Assembly (NCBI GenBank): GCA_934621295.1
Contig: CAKTVB010000002.1
Coordinates: 1-64,000, forward strand
Reading direction: 5' to 3'
Source: an uncultured Collinsella sp.
Lineage (GTDB): Bacteria; Actinomycetota; Coriobacteriia; Coriobacteriales; Coriobacteriaceae
DNA length: 64,000 nucleotides
Shown here piece by piece: positions 39,812-49,078 of the stretch (positions within the stretch are counted from its first letter, which is position 1; each line of letters begins with the position of its first letter). A program made the position numbers and the translations under genes. The notes beneath the pieces were generated by a model. The model saw only the letters and a list, made by a program, of their open reading frames with translations. It had not been told where the DNA came from and did no database searches.

Positions 39812-41695
39812 ATGGAAGAACCTGTATTTGATATTAGCTCGGTCGATAAAACCTCAGATGAGCTGTCCAGAGCGACGAGCGCCGCGAATTCTCTGGGGCA
39901 AGCGCTTCGGAAGATCAACGTGGCGGAAGTCTTTCGAAACGCGTTGACGGGCTCCGAACAACTCATCCAACGGGCGGGGGAGTACCGGGCGGCCATGGAC
40001 ACGCTTGCGGCCGCCGCTCAAAGGAACGGCGCCTCGGCAGGGGAGATGGACGCGGCATACCGCTCCGCCGTGGGCGTGCTGGGCAGCGCCTCGGCGAGCG
40101 CGGACGTGGTCTCCGCTGCGTTTGGGCTGGCGGGCGGCAACGCGGGACAGGCTGCGGGCATCGTCCAGGCCCTGACGGGCGTGTACGCGGTCCTCGGCGA
40201 CAGTCTGCCGGTCGGTGAGCTGGCACGCGCTGCCGAGCAGACGGCCCTGACGGGAGCCGTCACGGGGTCCTTCGCGGACCTGCTCGACGGCGCGAATGTG
40301 AGCGCGGAGTCCTGGTCCGCGGCTCTCTCGGGCAATGGCGCTGCACAACAAGCCTTCAACGCCGCAGTGGCCGCAGGCGCGGGCACCAGTGAGGCCTTCG
40401 GCGCGGCCCTGGCCGCGTGCAGCTCCGAGCAGGAGCGCGCGCAACTCGTCACGGACGCGCTCAACGGCGCGTTCGGTGAGGCGGGCGCCCAGTTTCGCGA
40501 GAATAACGCGGATCTTGTGGCGTACAACGAGGCACAGGACCAGCTGAGTGCAGCGCTTGCCCAGATTGGGGAGACCATGACGCCGGTTGTTGCGCAGATC
40601 GTTGCATTTGCGGCAGCGCTTTTGGAGCAGGCTCAGCCTGCTACCCAGTTCTTGGCAGATAATTTGCCGGTCATCCTGCCCATCATCACTGCCATCGGTG
40701 CCGCGTTTGTAACATGGCAGGTGGCCTCGACCGTCAATGAGCTCACAAGCTCTGTCGGCTCTTTGGCTGCGGCTTTGGGCTTGAGCCCCTTTGGCATGGT
40801 TGCCATGGCGGTGGCCGCGCTCGTTGCCGGCATCCTGACACTTTGGACCACCAACGAGGGCTTTCGCGACTTTATTACGGAGTGCTGGAACGGAATCACC
40901 TCTGTTCTGGGCCCGCTGCTTGAGGGTCTGGTCACGTTCTTTACCACGACCATCCCCGGCGCGCTCGACCAAATGGGCCAGAATTTCTTGACCATCTGCA
41001 CCATGATCGGCGTGCTGTTTCAGGCGGCGTATGACGCGCTTGCGGCGATCGTGGCGGGCATCTTGATGCTGTTTATCTCCATCAACAACGGCATATCCGC
41101 GATGCTTTCCTTCTTTGCCCAGATTCCTGGCGCTGTGGGCGGCTTTCTTTCTTCTGCATTCTCCGCCGTGGCGAGCTTTGCCGGGAACATGGCCTCAAAG
41201 GCACTGCAGGCTGGTCAGAGCTTTGTAAGCAATATCACGAGTACGCTGTCTGGTCTTCCTGGCAAGATGGTCGCAATCGGTTCGAACATCGTTAGGGGCA
41301 TCTGGAACGGCATCTCCGGCGCGGCGGATTGGCTCTTGAACAAGATCGCAAGCTTTGCGGGCGGTTTGCTGGGTGCAGCCGCTAAGGCGCTTGGCATCGC
41401 GTCGCCATCTAAGAAAGCGCGCGATTACATTGGCAGGAACTTTGCCAAGGGCATTCCTATCGGGTTTGAGATGGAAGATCCCATGGGCAAGATTCGAGGC
41501 AGTCTGCAGGCCTCCATCGCCGCCCTCAAGGGCATGGATTATGGCGTGCCCGGCCTGGCGCTTGCCGGGCAGGGTGCTGCTCCTGCCTACAACATCTATA
41601 TCAACGGAACGAGTATCGAGACGAATGCGGGCGCTACCGAGGCGTTCGTCGCGTTCTTCGATGCGCTCGATATGCAGAATCGTTTGAGGAGGTAA
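39812..41695 (+). CDS. Phage tail tape measure protein
   Basis: 627 aa. An Ala-rich helical N-terminal part (to about 250), a hydrophobic central zone with several membrane-like segments (about 280-480, e.g. ILPIITAIGAAFVTWQVAST and GLSPFGMVAMAVAALVAGIL), then the typical C-terminal block IASPSKKARDYIGRNFAKGI. This order is that of siphophage tape measure proteins, which set tail length (known about 1.5 angstrom per residue, so roughly 95 nm). Ribosome binding site AAAAGGAGGAAC. The base composition changes visibly near 40560 from very GC-rich to ordinary, suggesting a mosaic gene. Confidence 0.88.
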   Translation: MEEPVFDISSVDKTSDELSRATSAANSLGQALRKINVAEVFRNALTGSEQLIQRAGEYRAAMDTLAAAAQRNGASAGEMDAAYRSAVGVLGSASASADVVSAAFGLAGGNAGQAAGIVQALTGVYAVLGDSLPVGELARAAEQTALTGAVTGSFADLLDGANVSAESWSAALSGNGAAQQAFNAAVAAGAGTSEAFGAALAACSSEQERAQLVTDALNGAFGEAGAQFRENNADLVAYNEAQDQLSAALAQIGETMTPVVAQIVAFAAALLEQAQPATQFLADNLPVILPIITAIGAAFVTWQVASTVNELTSSVGSLAAALGLSPFGMVAMAVAALVAGILTLWTTNEGFRDFITECWNGITSVLGPLLEGLVTFFTTTIPGALDQMGQNFLTICTMIGVLFQAAYDALAAIVAGILMLFISINNGISAMLSFFAQIPGAVGGFLSSAFSAVASFAGNMASKALQAGQSFVSNITSTLSGLPGKMVAIGSNIVRGIWNGISGAADWLLNKIASFAGGLLGAAAKALGIASPSKKARDYIGRNFAKGIPIGFEMEDPMGKIRGSLQASIAALKGMDYGVPGLALAGQGAAPAYNIYINGTSIETNAGATEAFVAFFDALDMQNRLRR

Positions 41696-41697
41696 CC

Positions 41698-43893
41698 ATG
41701 GCATCTGCTACGGGTAATACCGTTCAGCATTGGCGTGCCAAGGTCAATGCATACATCTCCGCAACTGCGGATACCCAGGTCACAATCGTGTGCGAGGCCT
41801 ATTGGTGCTCCATCGGTTGGGGCTATGACGTGGCGGCTCGCGGCGAGGCGATCGCTAACGGCAGCTCCTCTGGCATGCAGGTCTTCAACGCCTCGTCATC
41901 TACGGGTCAAACGCGTGAGATCAAGGTCGCGACCAAGACTATCACCGTGACCAGGGGAGACGTGGACAGAAACATCACCTGTACCGCTAACGTTCAGGTG
42001 ACCGGCGGCTATCATAACGGAACATCGGCGGCAAACGTCAACCTGACGATTCCTGCCATCGCCTATCAGACGCCAAGCGCGCCTTCTAATGTTTCCGCTT
42101 CTCGAAATAGCGACACGCAGGCGTCTGTGAGCTGGAACAATAACCCTTCTGGCACCCTAAAAAAGTATGCGGGCGTTTTTGTGGAGCGTCAGGTAGACAA
42201 CGGTTCGTTTGCTCAGGTCGCGGCTCTTGATGGCGCGGCGTCTAACTACGTCGATAACGGTATCGAGGCGCATCATCGCTATGCGTACCGCGTGCGAGCC
42301 AAGAACAATGCCGGGTATTCTGCATATGCAGCGAGTGAGTACATCTACACCACGCCGGCCGAGCCCGTCTCCGTTGCCGTGGTAAAACGCGGTGCGAACG
42401 TGGTCGAGGTCAAATGGGAGGCCGGTTCTGCCTATGCGGAGGCGCATGAGGTGGAGCGTTCCCGTGATGGCGTGTCATGGGATGACGTTACAACCGAGGG
42501 CTCCGGCTTGGATGGTTCGTATGTTGATGACGGGACTCCGGCTGGTGGCGTGGTATATCGCGTTCGCGCTCGCCGCGACGGGCTGTATTCCGGGTGGGTT
42601 AAAACCGGTTGGGTGACTACTGTAGTTGCCCCGGATGCCCCGACCGTCGTTTCGCGTCCCGCTTCCGTTCTGGAGACGGGGAGTGTGGCGCATCTTGTCT
42701 GGAGTGCGAACCATCCGGACGGCAGCGAGGTTTCCTCATCCCAGCTGGAAATCGCGGTCGATGGCGGGGCGGCACAGACCGTCATCATCGAGGGCGCTGC
42801 TACGGAATACGACTATTCTCAAACCGCGAGCCCTGCAACGGTTTCCATCCGCATCAGGACACATGGCTTGTACGACGGCTGGGGCGCTTGGTCCGGTGCT
42901 GTGGTGTTTACGTTGGCAGACGTTCCGCAGATTCTCATCTCGCTGCCTGCTTCCGATGACGCCGTTATCGATGCCCTGCCCTGCCAAGTTGCGTGGGATA
43001 TCGTTGACGCAACGGGTGTGGCTTCGCAGTCTATCGAGCTGCTCGACCGTGCTGGAGCTGTTGTATACCGGTCTGCGCTTGCGCCCGATTCGCGCGAGTT
43101 CGCATTTGCCCCCAGCGTGTACATGTTGCAGAACAACGCCGAATACACGGTTCGCCTGACCGCAATCGGCGGTTCTTCGCTTTCCGGCAAAAGCGAACGC
43201 TCGTTTAGGACTGAATACGAGCAGCCTGTCGTTCCGGCTGCCTCCATCTCCTATAAAGAGGAGGACGCGTCTGCCTCCGTGCAGGTATTCTTTGGCTCTG
43301 AGGAGGGCAAGCCGCAGGCGGAATATGCTTCCGTTGCCCGTATTCTGCCCAACGGGGATCGCTGGCTCGTTGCCGACCGGCTTGGGAACGGCGAGTTCGC
43401 TCGCGATCCGCTGCCGCCGCTTAACCAAGGGTTCACGTATCTCGTCACCGTGTACGCGCTCTCTGGAGCGGCTACGGCCATTGGCCTTGATGCCATGCTG
43501 GTGTTGCCCGGAGCGTTTGCGGTGAACGCCGGTGCCGATGCATCGCGTTGCGCCCTTACGCGCCGCGCAACATCGCTTTCGCGCTCTTCCAAGCTCGAGG
43601 GAACGCTTTTTACCTTTGCCGATGGCGGAGAAAACGATGGTCTGCCGGAGTTCTATCCCTCGGGAAACAAGACGGCCTCCGTTGCTGCAACGGTTGTATG
43701 TGACCAGTTGCAGCACGATGCCCTCATGTCTGTGGTGCGATCCCAACCCGTCTGCTGGATACGCGACCCGCTCGGTAATCGAGAACGCGTTCACCTGAGC
43801 ATTTCCGACGATGTGTCCGCTGGTTACCCACCGGTTTACTCCGTGGGGCTTGAAGGCGATGTGCTGGTCTTTAGGGAGGCGAACAATGGCTGA
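41698..43893 (+). CDS. Phage tail protein with fibronectin type III repeats
   Basis: 731 aa. A beta-rich N-terminal domain (1-125) is followed by fibronectin III-like modules: PSAPSNVSASRNSDTQASVS, then PAEPVSVAVVKRGANVVEVK and PDAPTVVSRPASVLETGSVA, each with the typical Pro-rich start. The C-terminal part is less clear. Such proteins form the tail tip or central fibre and touch the host surface. It starts 2 bases after the tape measure stop and its end overlaps the next gene by 8 bases. Confidence 0.75.
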   Translation: MASATGNTVQHWRAKVNAYISATADTQVTIVCEAYWCSIGWGYDVAARGEAIANGSSSGMQVFNASSSTGQTREIKVATKTITVTRGDVDRNITCTANVQVTGGYHNGTSAANVNLTIPAIAYQTPSAPSNVSASRNSDTQASVSWNNNPSGTLKKYAGVFVERQVDNGSFAQVAALDGAASNYVDNGIEAHHRYAYRVRAKNNAGYSAYAASEYIYTTPAEPVSVAVVKRGANVVEVKWEAGSAYAEAHEVERSRDGVSWDDVTTEGSGLDGSYVDDGTPAGGVVYRVRARRDGLYSGWVKTGWVTTVVAPDAPTVVSRPASVLETGSVAHLVWSANHPDGSEVSSSQLEIAVDGGAAQTVIIEGAATEYDYSQTASPATVSIRIRTHGLYDGWGAWSGAVVFTLADVPQILISLPASDDAVIDALPCQVAWDIVDATGVASQSIELLDRAGAVVYRSALAPDSREFAFAPSVYMLQNNAEYTVRLTAIGGSSLSGKSERSFRTEYEQPVVPAASISYKEEDASASVQVFFGSEEGKPQAEYASVARILPNGDRWLVADRLGNGEFARDPLPPLNQGFTYLVTVYALSGAATAIGLDAMLVLPGAFAVNAGADASRCALTRRATSLSRSSKLEGTLFTFADGGENDGLPEFYPSGNKTASVAATVVCDQLQHDALMSVVRSQPVCWIRDPLGNRERVHLSISDDVSAGYPPVYSVGLEGDVLVFREANNG

Positions 43894-44953
43894 TTGGACG
43901 CTTCCGTTTACGGCGCGCTACCGGTATATGCGCGTGAGCAGAACAACCGGGCTGGAATGCGAGCGCCTCACCAACATCGTGCGCGGTGGGAGCATCACGC
44001 GCAAACTGGGTACCGATGTGTTCGAAGGTGCATCGCTTGAGTATCGCGGGTCATTCGACATCGGCACCGATCTTATTCGCGTGTATCTGGACGCAACGTT
44101 TGAAGATGGGTCGAATGAGTCGTGTGCGCTGGGAACGTTTATCGTCAACAGTCCTCAGCGCAAAGTCGGTGGCGGCGAAGACGGCGGGTCCCTTGTGCTC
44201 GACGGGCGCTTGCAGGAGCTCGCGGACACGGATTTTCTCGAGGGATTCTCGCTTCCCGCGGGCACCAACGCCGTCGAGGCGGCTTGCGATATTGTTGCCG
44301 ATTGCGGTCTGCGGGTTCAATATGACCCGTGCGATTACCTGTTGGGCAGCACGTTGACATTTGGCCTGGGCGATTCTGGCGGCGATGCCAAGAACAAGCT
44401 CGAGGCCGTCAACGCGTTGCTTGCCCTCGCGGGCTATAGGAGCTGCCAGACGGATGGCATGGGTACTGTGCTCATGGTTCGCGACCGGTCTGCCGAGCGG
44501 CGCTGTGCCAAGGCCTCCTTTATCGAAGGGAAGAACGCACGATTCGAGCGCGAGGTGCGTGAGGAGCTCGATCGCTCAAGCGTATGCAACGTGGTCAAGG
44601 TCTCGTATTCCTCACAAGGGGATACCGTTACGGGCTATGCCTACGATGATGACCCCGCATCCCCGTATTCGATTCCGTCGCTGGGGCGCGAGCGCGTGGC
44701 CAAGTATTCGTTTAACGAGTCTGGCACGCAGGAGGTTGCGGACTCCAAGGCCGCGGAGTTGCTGGCGACGCAGCGAAGCGTGCTCAGGCAGGTGGCGGTC
44801 TCTCATGTTTACCAGCCAGTTTCTTGTGGAGACGTGGTCTGCATGCGATATGCGTCGGGCGCCATCTTTGGCAATTTCGAGGTGGCGGAACAAAAGATCT
44901 CGCTGGCAGACGGCTGTCGTGCCACAAGCGTGCTACAGGCGTACGAGCGTTAA
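43886..44953 (+). CDS. Phage baseplate/tail hub-like protein
   Basis: 355 aa, located where siphophages code the tail-associated hub. MADWTLPFTARYRYMRVSRT begins the protein, then GGSITRKLGTDVFEGASLEY, FEDGSNESCALGTFIVNSPQ and a gp27-like central part with NKLEAVNALLALAGYRSCQT. Late segments (HVYQPVSCGDVVCMRYASG, SLADGCRATSVLQAYER) fit phage minor structural proteins. ATG 43886 follows AGGGAGGCGAACA, inside the end of the FN3 gene. No peptidase or lysozyme motif is seen, so it may lack a wall-cutting domain. Confidence 0.65.
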   Translation: MADWTLPFTARYRYMRVSRTTGLECERLTNIVRGGSITRKLGTDVFEGASLEYRGSFDIGTDLIRVYLDATFEDGSNESCALGTFIVNSPQRKVGGGEDGGSLVLDGRLQELADTDFLEGFSLPAGTNAVEAACDIVADCGLRVQYDPCDYLLGSTLTFGLGDSGGDAKNKLEAVNALLALAGYRSCQTDGMGTVLMVRDRSAERRCAKASFIEGKNARFEREVREELDRSSVCNVVKVSYSSQGDTVTGYAYDDDPASPYSIPSLGRERVAKYSFNESGTQEVADSKAAELLATQRSVLRQVAVSHVYQPVSCGDVVCMRYASGAIFGNFEVAEQKISLADGCRATSVLQAYER

Positions 44954-44963
44954 AGGAGGAGAT

Positions 44964-45695
44964 ATGCAGCGCGATTTGGAAAGCGTGATTGGCAATGGGG
45001 CCCGAAAGCTGGCCCAGGACCTTTTGGGTCAAAAGAACTCGGGCGTCTCTGTTGCTTACGGCTACGTCTCGTGCGTCAACGATGATGGCACGATCGATGT
45101 TGAGGTCGAGGACGACGAATTCGCATCCCTTCCCGCAACCACGGCCTGCATGGGGGCCAAACCGGGCGACAGGTGCCTTGTCCAGACATACGCCCATCAG
45201 TCGACGGTGACGGGGATCCTCTCGTTGGGAGATTTTCCTGCACGTTCCCTGGACATTGATCTTATCTACCCCGTAGGCGCGATCGTGCAGTTTTGGGATG
45301 CACGAGATCCCAATGAGCTGTGGCCGGGCACAACCTGGACCGAGGTGACGGGCGTGTTCCTGTATGCGCGGTCGACCGGGCGCACGGTGGGAAACACGGG
45401 CGGCGAGGAGACCCATGTGCTCTCGACCTCCGAGATGCCCGCGCATACGCATGGTGCGAGCTCCGGCTCCGCCGGCGGCCATAGCCATATGGTGGGATTC
45501 GACCTGGACGGCCAGATGGGCACCACGCGCTGCTCGCCCCATCTTGCGGGCGTATCTGGTGCCGGCAGAACCGTTACGAGCAGCAGCGCCGGCGTGCATA
45601 CGCACGGAATCTCGGTGAACAGCACCGGCGATGGGCAGGCGCACAACAACCTGCCGCCGTACCGCGTCGTTTCCATGTGGAGGCGAGTTGCTTGA
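44964..45695 (+). CDS. Phage tail collar / short fibre protein
   Basis: 243 aa. The first half has an OB-like baseplate spike fold in look (VSVAYGYVSCVNDDGTIDVE, GDRCLVQTYAHQSTVTGIL). The second half carries the collar domain: IYPVGAIVQFWDARDPNELW, GGEETHVLSTSEMPAHTHGA, then His pairs (GGHSHMVG, GVHTHGIS) and the end NNLPPYRVVSMWRRVA. The HxH pairs probably hold metal ions in the fibre trimer. Start ATG 44964 after AAAGGAGGAGAT. Receptor recognition is the likely role. Confidence 0.85.
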   Translation: MQRDLESVIGNGARKLAQDLLGQKNSGVSVAYGYVSCVNDDGTIDVEVEDDEFASLPATTACMGAKPGDRCLVQTYAHQSTVTGILSLGDFPARSLDIDLIYPVGAIVQFWDARDPNELWPGTTWTEVTGVFLYARSTGRTVGNTGGEETHVLSTSEMPAHTHGASSGSAGGHSHMVGFDLDGQMGTTRCSPHLAGVSGAGRTVTSSSAGVHTHGISVNSTGDGQAHNNLPPYRVVSMWRRVA

Positions 45696-45934
45696 TGACG
45701 GATTTTAAATCATGGATTCGGGCGGCGTTCGTCAAGGCTATCAAGGCTACGGCGCAGACCATGATTGCGGCCATTCCCGTGGGGGCCGCGTTTGGAGAGG
45801 TGTCGTGGGGCTATTGTCTGAGCGTCGCGGGCGTGGCAGCGATTCTCTCGTTGCTTACCAGTCTGGCCACGCTGCCCGTGCTGGACGAGGACGCATCTGC
45901 TGCGACGAAAGGGGATGATGGGCATGTCGAATAG
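45695..45934 (+). CDS. Phage holin-like small membrane protein
   Basis: 79 aa with two hydrophobic segments: TAQTMIAAIPVGAAFGE (residues 18-34) and CLSVAGVAAILSLLTSLATL (about 41-60). The acidic end is ASAATKGDDGHVE. This matches r1t-type holins, which open the membrane for the endolysin. The ATG overlaps the fibre stop as TGATG, and its 3' end overlaps the endolysin start. Confidence 0.82.
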   Translation: MTDFKSWIRAAFVKAIKATAQTMIAAIPVGAAFGEVSWGYCLSVAGVAAILSLLTSLATLPVLDEDASAATKGDDGHVE

Positions 45935-46835
45935 CTCACTTGTGTCCTATACGAAGATCAGCCCCAACAGTAGTGCGAGAACGGGCAAAATTTCCAAGAT
46001 CACCCCGCATCACATGGCCGGCAACTTGAGTGTGGAGACCTGCGGGGAGATCTTCTCGCGCTCCTCTCGCCAGGCATCCGCAAACTACGGGATCGGGAGT
46101 GACGGCCGCATCGCCCTCTATGTTGATGAGTCGCGGCGCTCCTGGGCAAGTTCTAACGCGGCTAACGATCAGCGGGCGGTGACGATTGAGGTCGCTAACA
46201 GCTCGCGCGGCGGCGATTGGCCCGTATCCGCTGCGGCTTGGAACTCCTTGGTGGCTCTTTGCGTGGACATATGCCGGCGCAACGGCATTGCACGCCTGGA
46301 TTGGACGGGCGATGCCTCTGGTTCGCTGACGACCCATGATATGTTTGCCGCGACCGCGTGTCCCGGCCCGTATCTCAAGGCGCGCATGCCGCTTTTAGCA
46401 AAAGCCGTCAATGAACGCCTAGGCGCAGGGGTTGCAGCGGCGGGCGGGGGCGCTGGTTCTTCTGCTGCCTTGGCGGACTTAGGCAATCTGGATTACTGGG
46501 GACCGCGCTTTTCCTCTGAGCTCCAGAGGCAGCTTGGCTGCGTGGTCGACGGGATTATCAGCCGTCAACCGCAGCGGAACCGCAAGTGCCTTCCCAATGC
46601 AGATACGGCGTCCTGGGAGTTTTTGCCCTCATGCTCGTCCGGCTCGCCTGTCATCCGCGCTCTTCAAGGCAAGGTGGGCACATCGGTTGATGGCTGGTGC
46701 GGGCCCAACACGGTCAAGAGTCTCCAGTCGTGGTTATCTTGTCAAATCGTCAAGGTGGATATCGATGGGGTGCTTGGAAAACAAACTTGTCGTGCAATGG
46801 GAAAAGCGCTGCTAAGAGGTGCATTTAGGGGATAG
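45924..46835 (+). CDS. Phage endolysin, N-acetylmuramoyl-L-alanine amidase
   Basis: About 303 aa from ATG 45924 (9 bases after AAAGGGG). Amidase_2 fold: the first zinc His is in ITPHHMAG, then IGSDGRIALYVDES, the central AVTIEVANSS, and TTHDMFAATACPGPYL with the second His and the Cys/Pro end motif. The C-terminal part carries peptidoglycan-binding modules: RALQGKVGTSVDGWCGPNTV and VDIDGVLGKQTCRAMGKAL. It cuts the peptide stem from glycan strands to release particles. No signal peptide, so it needs the upstream holin. Confidence 0.92.
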   Translation: MSNSSLVSYTKISPNSSARTGKISKITPHHMAGNLSVETCGEIFSRSSRQASANYGIGSDGRIALYVDESRRSWASSNAANDQRAVTIEVANSSRGGDWPVSAAAWNSLVALCVDICRRNGIARLDWTGDASGSLTTHDMFAATACPGPYLKARMPLLAKAVNERLGAGVAAAGGGAGSSAALADLGNLDYWGPRFSSELQRQLGCVVDGIISRQPQRNRKCLPNADTASWEFLPSCSSGSPVIRALQGKVGTSVDGWCGPNTVKSLQSWLSCQIVKVDIDGVLGKQTCRAMGKALLRGAFRG

Positions 46836-46865
46836 TTTTAATTGATGGGCGGCTCTGCATCGATG

Positions 46866-46884
46866 GTGATACCATGAGTATCAC
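46866..46884. repeat. Short hairpin after the lysis genes
   Basis: GTGATAC and GTATCAC around CATGA, 31 bases after the endolysin stop, with no T-run. It lies at the right border of the cluster and could be a weak terminator. The 217 bases between endolysin and the next gene hold nothing else I recognise. Confidence 0.4.
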
Positions 46885-47052
46885 TTAGCTGGTAAATCTG
46901 TTTTACAGCATGCATCGAAACTGGTTTACTTTTGCGAAGTGAAGCGTTGAAACCTACGGAGCATTGCGAGGCGCTCGGGACATCTTGCTATTGTCGCGGG
47001 CGCCTTCGATATTCCCGGTTTTTCGATAAGACGGCATAGCTTGGAGAGAACC

Positions 47053-48963
47053 ATGAGCAAAACCGGCAAGCTTTCGCTTGGAAACCATATCTATCTGTAT
47101 CGACTGCTGCGCGATGCGCTCGGGTGCGGCAAGCAGGCGTTTATGCCCAAGGTGGAGGAGGCGCTCGAGGCCGAGGGCATGAGTGCTGCCGACCTGGGCT
47201 TTGACGCTACGCGCGACCTGCTCGAGGAGCTGGGTGACTTTGTCGAGCTCACCGTGTTCAAGGGCGGACGCGTGTACGCGACCGTTGTGGCGCAGCCTGC
47301 ATGGGACGAGGCCCTGGCTGCTCCCGAGAAGAAGGGCGGCGCCGGCGGCAAGTCCTGGAAGAAAAAGAAGGGCGACAAGACCCTCAAGGCCGTGAAGCCC
47401 CGGCGCGTCAAGCGCGAGGAGCCCGTTGTGGAGGTCGAGGCCGAGACTACAGCCGAGGAGCCGCCTGTCGAAGCTGCGGCCGCGTCTGAGCCCGCAACTA
47501 CCGACATTGCCGAGGCCGCGGAGGCCGTTGAGGCTGTGGCCGAGGATGCTGCCGAGGCGGCCGTGGAGGCCGCTGAAGACTCCGATGCCGCCGCTCGGGA
47601 AGGGGCGTCGCGGTCTGCGGTCGAGCCCTCCGAGGAAGACGAGGGCCGTCCCGGCATCTCCCTCACGGTGGTCTACGACCCGGATAATGCCAACGCGGGC
47701 ATCACCACGCTCGAGCTTGACCCGGAGCGCGAGCCGCAGATCGCTCCCGAGCCGCCTGCCCTGGAGGATGACGGCTCTAGCGAGGAAGGCCCCGTGCCCG
47801 CGTCTGATCCCGTGGCCGACCCTGATCCGGCTGCGGAGTTTGACGCGCCCGAGCGTCCCTCGGCACAGGCTCTGGCCGACTATCCGCATGACTTCGCTGC
47901 CGAGGTTCACTGCCCAGGCCCACAGCTGAGCCTGCTTGCTCGCATGCTGCCCTTTGGATGCGACATCATGCAACTTCTCACTGAGGACTTCCGCATCGCC
48001 CGCGGCATGGGCTCCGTCGTCGGCAAGCGCGCTTGGGCCGCGTTCCCCCTGCGTTATGTGCACGCCGAGGACAATTCTCCCGTGCTCGTGGGCATCCGCA
48101 AGAGCTCCGGCTCCGGCATGGCATGGGCGATCGAGGACGTCGACGGCATCGATTTGGACTCCGGTGAACCCGCCATTTCCGAGCTCTCCCTCATCGACGG
48201 CGGCCCATGGTACGCCATCGATCCCGAGCGGGACACCGAGGACGCCTATCTGCTCAATCCGCGCTCGACGTTCGCCACGCTCGTTCAGTTCGAGGACCCG
48301 GATGCGGCGCTCGAAGAGATGGCCGACTTCGCCGCTCCCGAGCCCTGGACCTACCCCGAGGGCGTCTCCCTGGCTCAGAGGCTGCTGGTCTTTGACATGC
48401 TCTACGACTACTTGGCCATTCGCTTCTGCCGTGCACTTGACGAGGGGCTGCTGGCCGCTGCGGGAGACGAAGAGCCGGTGTTCATGGCCACGGGCCTGTG
48501 CACGCCCAAGATGGAGCCCATCGCAGCCGTCTTCATGCCCCAGGATTCCGATATTCCGATGAGGTACATCGGCTGCATTGTTCAAGATCCGCTCGAGTCC
48601 TACGAGCCGCTTGCCAAGATCGAACCTGCAGACGCTTCGGTTTTCGCCTCTGGCCGCACCGTCGTTGACGATGCCGGCCTCGACGAGGAGGAGCGCGCGC
48701 TGGCGCAGAGGGCGCTGCTCTTTGCCGCGCGCAACCACCGCGTGGCGACCTCCGTCTACTATCCGCCTCTGGACCGTACCTTGCTCGCCATCCCGGGCTC
48801 TCTCGAGGATGGGGACGCGCCTACGTTCATCGTGGATGCTGAGGCCGGCGACGACGCCCTGCATATCCGTGCTCTCATCACGGCATCGTGTGCTTACGTG
48901 CTCGGGCGCGTTGTCTCGGATGAGCTACCGCATTGGCTGGTCGAGAGCTTCTTTGCGGCGTAG
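47053..48963 (+). CDS. OST-HTH-like/DUF3825 domain protein
   Basis: 636 aa. The first 75 residues (LGNHIYLYRLLRDALGCGKQ ... VELTVFKGGRVYATVV) resemble an OST-HTH/LOTUS winged helix, a predicted RNA-binding fold. A Lys-rich patch (about 95-120) and a long acidic, Ala/Glu-rich disordered linker (about 120-280) follow. The last 350 residues look like DUF3825: EGVSLAQRLLVFDMLYDYLA, EEPVFMATGLCTPKMEPIAA and RALLFAARNHRVATSVYYPP. OST-HTH with DUF3825 is a known bacterial pairing thought to bind RNA or nucleotides. The start follows GGAGAGAACC. It is outside the tail operon and ends at its own terminator. Function unknown. Confidence 0.6.
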   Translation: MSKTGKLSLGNHIYLYRLLRDALGCGKQAFMPKVEEALEAEGMSAADLGFDATRDLLEELGDFVELTVFKGGRVYATVVAQPAWDEALAAPEKKGGAGGKSWKKKKGDKTLKAVKPRRVKREEPVVEVEAETTAEEPPVEAAAASEPATTDIAEAAEAVEAVAEDAAEAAVEAAEDSDAAAREGASRSAVEPSEEDEGRPGISLTVVYDPDNANAGITTLELDPEREPQIAPEPPALEDDGSSEEGPVPASDPVADPDPAAEFDAPERPSAQALADYPHDFAAEVHCPGPQLSLLARMLPFGCDIMQLLTEDFRIARGMGSVVGKRAWAAFPLRYVHAEDNSPVLVGIRKSSGSGMAWAIEDVDGIDLDSGEPAISELSLIDGGPWYAIDPERDTEDAYLLNPRSTFATLVQFEDPDAALEEMADFAAPEPWTYPEGVSLAQRLLVFDMLYDYLAIRFCRALDEGLLAAAGDEEPVFMATGLCTPKMEPIAAVFMPQDSDIPMRYIGCIVQDPLESYEPLAKIEPADASVFASGRTVVDDAGLDEEERALAQRALLFAARNHRVATSVYYPPLDRTLLAIPGSLEDGDAPTFIVDAEAGDDALHIRALITASCAYVLGRVVSDELPHWLVESFFAA

Positions 48964-48992
48964 CGCTTCACGCATGGCTTGTTTTAAATGAA

Positions 48993-49030
48993 AGCCGGGG
49001 TGGTTCGAACGTGAACCGTCCCGGCTTTTT
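48993..49030 (+). terminator. Terminator of the DUF3825 gene
   Basis: AGCCGGG with GGTTC, and GAACC with CCCGGCT, form a long stem followed by TTTTT. Confidence 0.9.
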
Positions 49031-49078
49031 GCGTTTGGCCCGCCCTGTCTGGCCCAAGTTCACAATCAGGATCTAGGG

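Noticed and set aside
35886..46835. Complete inducible prophage
   Set aside because: No integrase, repressor, replication, packaging or head genes were seen, and no attachment-site duplication between about 35.75 and 47.0 kb could be found by eye.
46954..48864. 636-aa minus-strand frame opposite the DUF3825 gene
   Set aside because: Low-complexity shadow; the plus frame has a ribosome binding site, terminator and recognisable domains.
49001..49017. GGTTCGAAC resembling a tRNA T-loop
   Set aside because: It is the inner part of the DUF3825 terminator hairpin with a T-run; no other tRNA arms are present.
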